DNA from: DASVHS01 sp036390755
GTDB taxonomy: Bacteria; Acidobacteriota; Thermoanaerobaculia; Gp7-AA8
DNA: 7,712 nucleotides
NCBI GenBank assembly: GCA_036390755.1
Contig: DASWBH010000152.1
Location: 1 to 7,712, forward strand
Reading direction: 5' to 3'
The translations under genes were made by a program, and so were the position numbers. A model generated the notes under the pieces. The model saw nothing but the letters and a program-made list of their open reading frames with translations, ran no database searches and was not told the origin of the DNA. Position 1 is the first letter of the stretch. Each line of letters opens with the position of its first letter. This document shows, piece by piece, positions 5,291 to 7,712 of this stretch.

Positions 5291-7712
5291 CTTCTTCGCC
5301 GGCCGCACGCCCTCCCACCGCTTGATGATCGCCGCGGCCGACGTGTGCATCGTCTCTGCTGCAGCGGCGAGTTGCGCCGGCGGAGCTGCGTCTGCGCTCT
5401 GCAGCGCCTCGAACAATCTGCCCAGAGTCGAGGCGACGCTCGTCAAGGTGTCGGGTGCGTCGGGCGAACGGCGCGGCGGTCCCTCGCCTTCCTCTTCCTC
5501 GCCCGCGACCTCTCCGACCTTTGCGTTGCGCGCCTTCTCGTCGAGCGAGCCGAACTCCTCGAGCGCTGCGTTCACGCGCCGCAGATCGTCGTAGACCTGC
5601 ATCGACAAGCGGAACTGCTCGGCCAGTCCTTCACGCGACGTCTTCACGCGCGGATCCAACTTCACGACGAGCGGCTGCGTGACGGACGCGCCGCCCGCAG
5701 TGAGCTTGACCGTGTACGTGCCGGGCATGACCCAGGGCGATGTGTAGTCGGGCGGCGTGTCGTGCGGAGTGGCGTTGATCCCGAACGTCGGCTTCTTCTG
5801 CGTCAGCGGCGTGTAATGCAGATCCCAGATGAAGCGGTGCATGCCCGCGCCGCGCGCGAGAATCTGCGGCGGACGGATCCAGTACCACGGCCAGTTCCCC
5901 TCGTCGTTCGGCCGCGCGGTCGTGCGATTCGCGACCGGCGAGGTGCCGTACGAAATCGGATCGACAACGATCGTCGCATTTGCCTCCGGCGGCTTCTCGT
6001 CCGACGTGTAGCGGCGCACGAGCTTGCCCGCCGCGTCGAGGATCTCCAGCGTCAGCGTCTGCGGCGCCGCCGCGAGCCAGTAATCGATGATCGCTCCGTC
6101 CGGAGGATTCTGTCCCGCCGGCTCATCGGGCGGGAGCGGCGTGTCGGTGTTCTTGTTCCAGCGGAATCGCCACGCGTTGGCAAGCTTGAACAGCCCCGCC
6201 TCCCCTTTCTCGATCTGCTTCGTCGCGATCTGCCGCAGCGGCATGATGTCGTCGAGGATCCAGAACCCCCGCCCGTGCGTCGCGACGGCGATGTCGTCGT
6301 CGTGAACGATCAGGTCGCGAATCGACGTCGCCGGCATGTTGAGCCGCAGCGACTGCCAATGATCGCCGTCGTCGAACGAGACATAGACCTCACGCTCCGA
6401 ACCGGCGAAGAGCAGCCCCTTCGTCTTCGGATCCTCGCGTACGACGTTGACGATCGCGCCTTCGGGAACCCCGTTCGTGATGTGTGTCCAGGTCGCGCCG
6501 CCGTCTCGCGTTCTGTAGATGTGCGGCCGCAGATCGTCCAGCCGGAACGTGTTGATCGCCGCGTACGCTTCGGCCGCGTCGAAGTGCGACGCGTCCATGA
6601 TCGACACCTTCGCCCACGGCACGAGCTCGTTCGGCGTCACGTTCTTCCACGTCTTGCCGCCGTCGACCGTGACGTGAATCAGCCCGTCGTCGGTGCCTGC
6701 CCAGATGCGGTTGATGTCCAGCGGCGACGGCGCCAGCGCGTACACGACTCCGCGCTGCTTCGGCTTCGCAGCGTCGCTGCCGATGTACTTCCCGACGTTC
6801 TGCGGCACGTCCCATGTCTTGCGCGTCAGGTCGGGGCTGATCTCGGTCCAGGAGTTGCCGCCGTTCGTCGTCTTCCAGACCGTATTCGACGCGAAGTAGA
6901 GGATGTGCGGATCGATCGGCGAAAAGACGATCGGCTCGGTGCGGATCGCGCGATAACCGCCTTTGCGCAGCGGCTTCGGCGTGATATCGACGACCTGGTC
7001 GGTGCGCCGGTCGTAGCGCGAGATCTTGCCGCCGTAGATCAGATCGGGATTGAGCGGATCGGGCACCGCGTATCCATATTCTTCGGCAGCGACCGAGTGC
7101 CATTCGCGGACAGTGATGTCGCCTTCGTCGCCGCGCGTCTGCACGCACGCCGATCCGCTCTCCTGCTGTCCGCCGCACACGCGATACGGGAAGGCGTTGT
7201 CGGCGGACACGTGAAACATCTGCGCGGTGGGCTGGTTGTACCAGGAGCTCCACGACTCGCCGTCGTTGACGGTGACGAGTGCGCCCTGATCGGACGCGAT
7301 CAGAATGATGTGCGTATCGAACGGATTGATCCAGATGCGGTGATAGTCGTCGCCGCCGGGCGCGCCGCGGAATGACGAGAATGTCTGCCCGCCGTCGACC
7401 GATTTCCACGTGACCACGTTCGCGACGTAGAGGATGTCGGCATTCTTCGGATCGGTGCGCACCTCGTTGAAGTCGCCGGGCCGGCCCCAGATCCGCTCGT
7501 CCGTGTTGACGCGACGCCAGTTCTCCCCCGCGTCGTCGGAGCGATACAGGCCGCCGGACTCCTTGCGCATGCCGCAGATCGCGTACAGGCGCGCGGGACT
7601 GGCCTGCGAAACCTCGATGCCGATGCGGCCGATCTGGTCGTTGCGCGGCAGACCGTTCGTGATCAGCCGCCACGTCGTGCCGCCGTCGATCGACTTGTAG
7701 AAGCCGCTGCCG
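5276..7712 (-). CDS. VPS10/sortilin-like BNR (Asp-box) beta-propeller protein, C-terminal part (5' end outside window)
   Basis: The frame is open to the right edge, so the N-terminus is missing; 811 residues are visible, numbered here from the edge. Eight Asp-box motifs (S/T-x-D-x-G-x-x-W) occur: KSIDGGTTW (6-14), RSDDAGENW (57-65), KSVDGGQTF (103-111), VTVNDGESW (146-154), KTTNGGNSW (280-288), VTVDGGKTW (347-355), RTRDGGATW (400-408) and VSFDDGDHW (444-452). This pattern marks the sialidase/VPS10 beta-propeller superfamily. Cys179 and Cys189 in a CGGQQESGSAC loop could form a disulphide, as expected outside the cytoplasm. After THGRGFWILDD (about 478-488) come a beta-sandwich-like region (FIWDLHY, PGTYTVKLTAGG), an acidic low-complexity linker (EVAGEEEEGEG) and a helical tail. 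Databases often call such proteins glycosyl hydrolases, but no catalytic residues can be assigned and binding or enzymatic function is unknown. The ATG at 7570 lies between Asp boxes and is not the start. Confidence 0.9.
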   Translation of the reverse strand, partial: GSGFYKSIDGGTTWRLITNGLPRNDQIGRIGIEVSQASPARLYAICGMRKESGGLYRSDDAGENWRRVNTDERIWGRPGDFNEVRTDPKNADILYVANVVTWKSVDGGQTFSSFRGAPGGDDYHRIWINPFDTHIILIASDQGALVTVNDGESWSSWYNQPTAQMFHVSADNAFPYRVCGGQQESGSACVQTRGDEGDITVREWHSVAAEEYGYAVPDPLNPDLIYGGKISRYDRRTDQVVDITPKPLRKGGYRAIRTEPIVFSPIDPHILYFASNTVWKTTNGGNSWTEISPDLTRKTWDVPQNVGKYIGSDAAKPKQRGVVYALAPSPLDINRIWAGTDDGLIHVTVDGGKTWKNVTPNELVPWAKVSIMDASHFDAAEAYAAINTFRLDDLRPHIYRTRDGGATWTHITNGVPEGAIVNVVREDPKTKGLLFAGSEREVYVSFDDGDHWQSLRLNMPATSIRDLIVHDDDIAVATHGRGFWILDDIMPLRQIATKQIEKGEAGLFKLANAWRFRWNKNTDTPLPPDEPAGQNPPDGAIIDYWLAAAPQTLTLEILDAAGKLVRRYTSDEKPPEANATIVVDPISYGTSPVANRTTARPNDEGNWPWYWIRPPQILARGAGMHRFIWDLHYTPLTQKKPTFGINATPHDTPPDYTSPWVMPGTYTVKLTAGGASVTQPLVVKLDPRVKTSREGLAEQFRLSMQVYDDLRRVNAALEEFGSLDEKARNAKVGEVAGEEEEGEGPPRRSPDAPDTLTSVASTLGRLFEALQSADAAPPAQLAAAAETMHTSAAAIIKRWEGVRPAKKSTSP

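Noticed and set aside
5345..7375. A 676-residue plus-strand open frame opposite the beta-propeller gene
   Set aside because: It is extremely Arg, Val and Asp rich with no recognisable motif, while the minus strand shows eight Asp boxes; it is a codon-bias shadow.

Overview
The window is GC-rich bacterial chromosomal DNA that is densely coding on both strands. It holds five protein genes, of which the first and last are cut by the window edges. The content suggests a soil or sediment Acidobacteriota-like organism: a secreted prolyl oligopeptidase, a large VPS10/BNR-type beta-propeller protein, a B12-binding-type radical SAM protein and start codons lacking Shine-Dalgarno sequences. This placement is inferred from gene content and style; no rRNA or marker gene is present to settle it.

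Layout: 1-1344 (+) is the C-terminal part of a radical SAM/DUF4070 protein. After 29 bases comes 1374-3506 (+), an exported prolyl oligopeptidase with every expected active-site residue. It faces 3542-3970 (-), a small PPC/DUF296-domain protein. The short gap between these two, with the last codons of both, is one palindromic repeat (3497-3551). A 45-base divergent control region (3971-4015) separates the DUF296 gene from 4016-5290 (+), a 12-helix APC-family amino acid permease. The permease ends tail-to-tail with, and overlaps by 15 bases, 5276-7712 (-), the C-terminal 811 residues of an Asp-box beta-propeller protein. No gap exceeds 300 bases, and I see no tRNA, rRNA, CRISPR array, insertion sequence or riboswitch.

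The peptidase and the amino acid permease could together support peptide and amino acid scavenging, but they are separate transcription units, so this link is only thematic. The genes look like ordinary chromosomal content and I do not see a new multi-gene system. The most notable structure is non-coding: the palindrome whose two arms supply the same terminal Ser-Phe-stop to both convergent genes, and the -10-like boxes placed 6-8 bases before three start codons, which suggest leaderless transcription.
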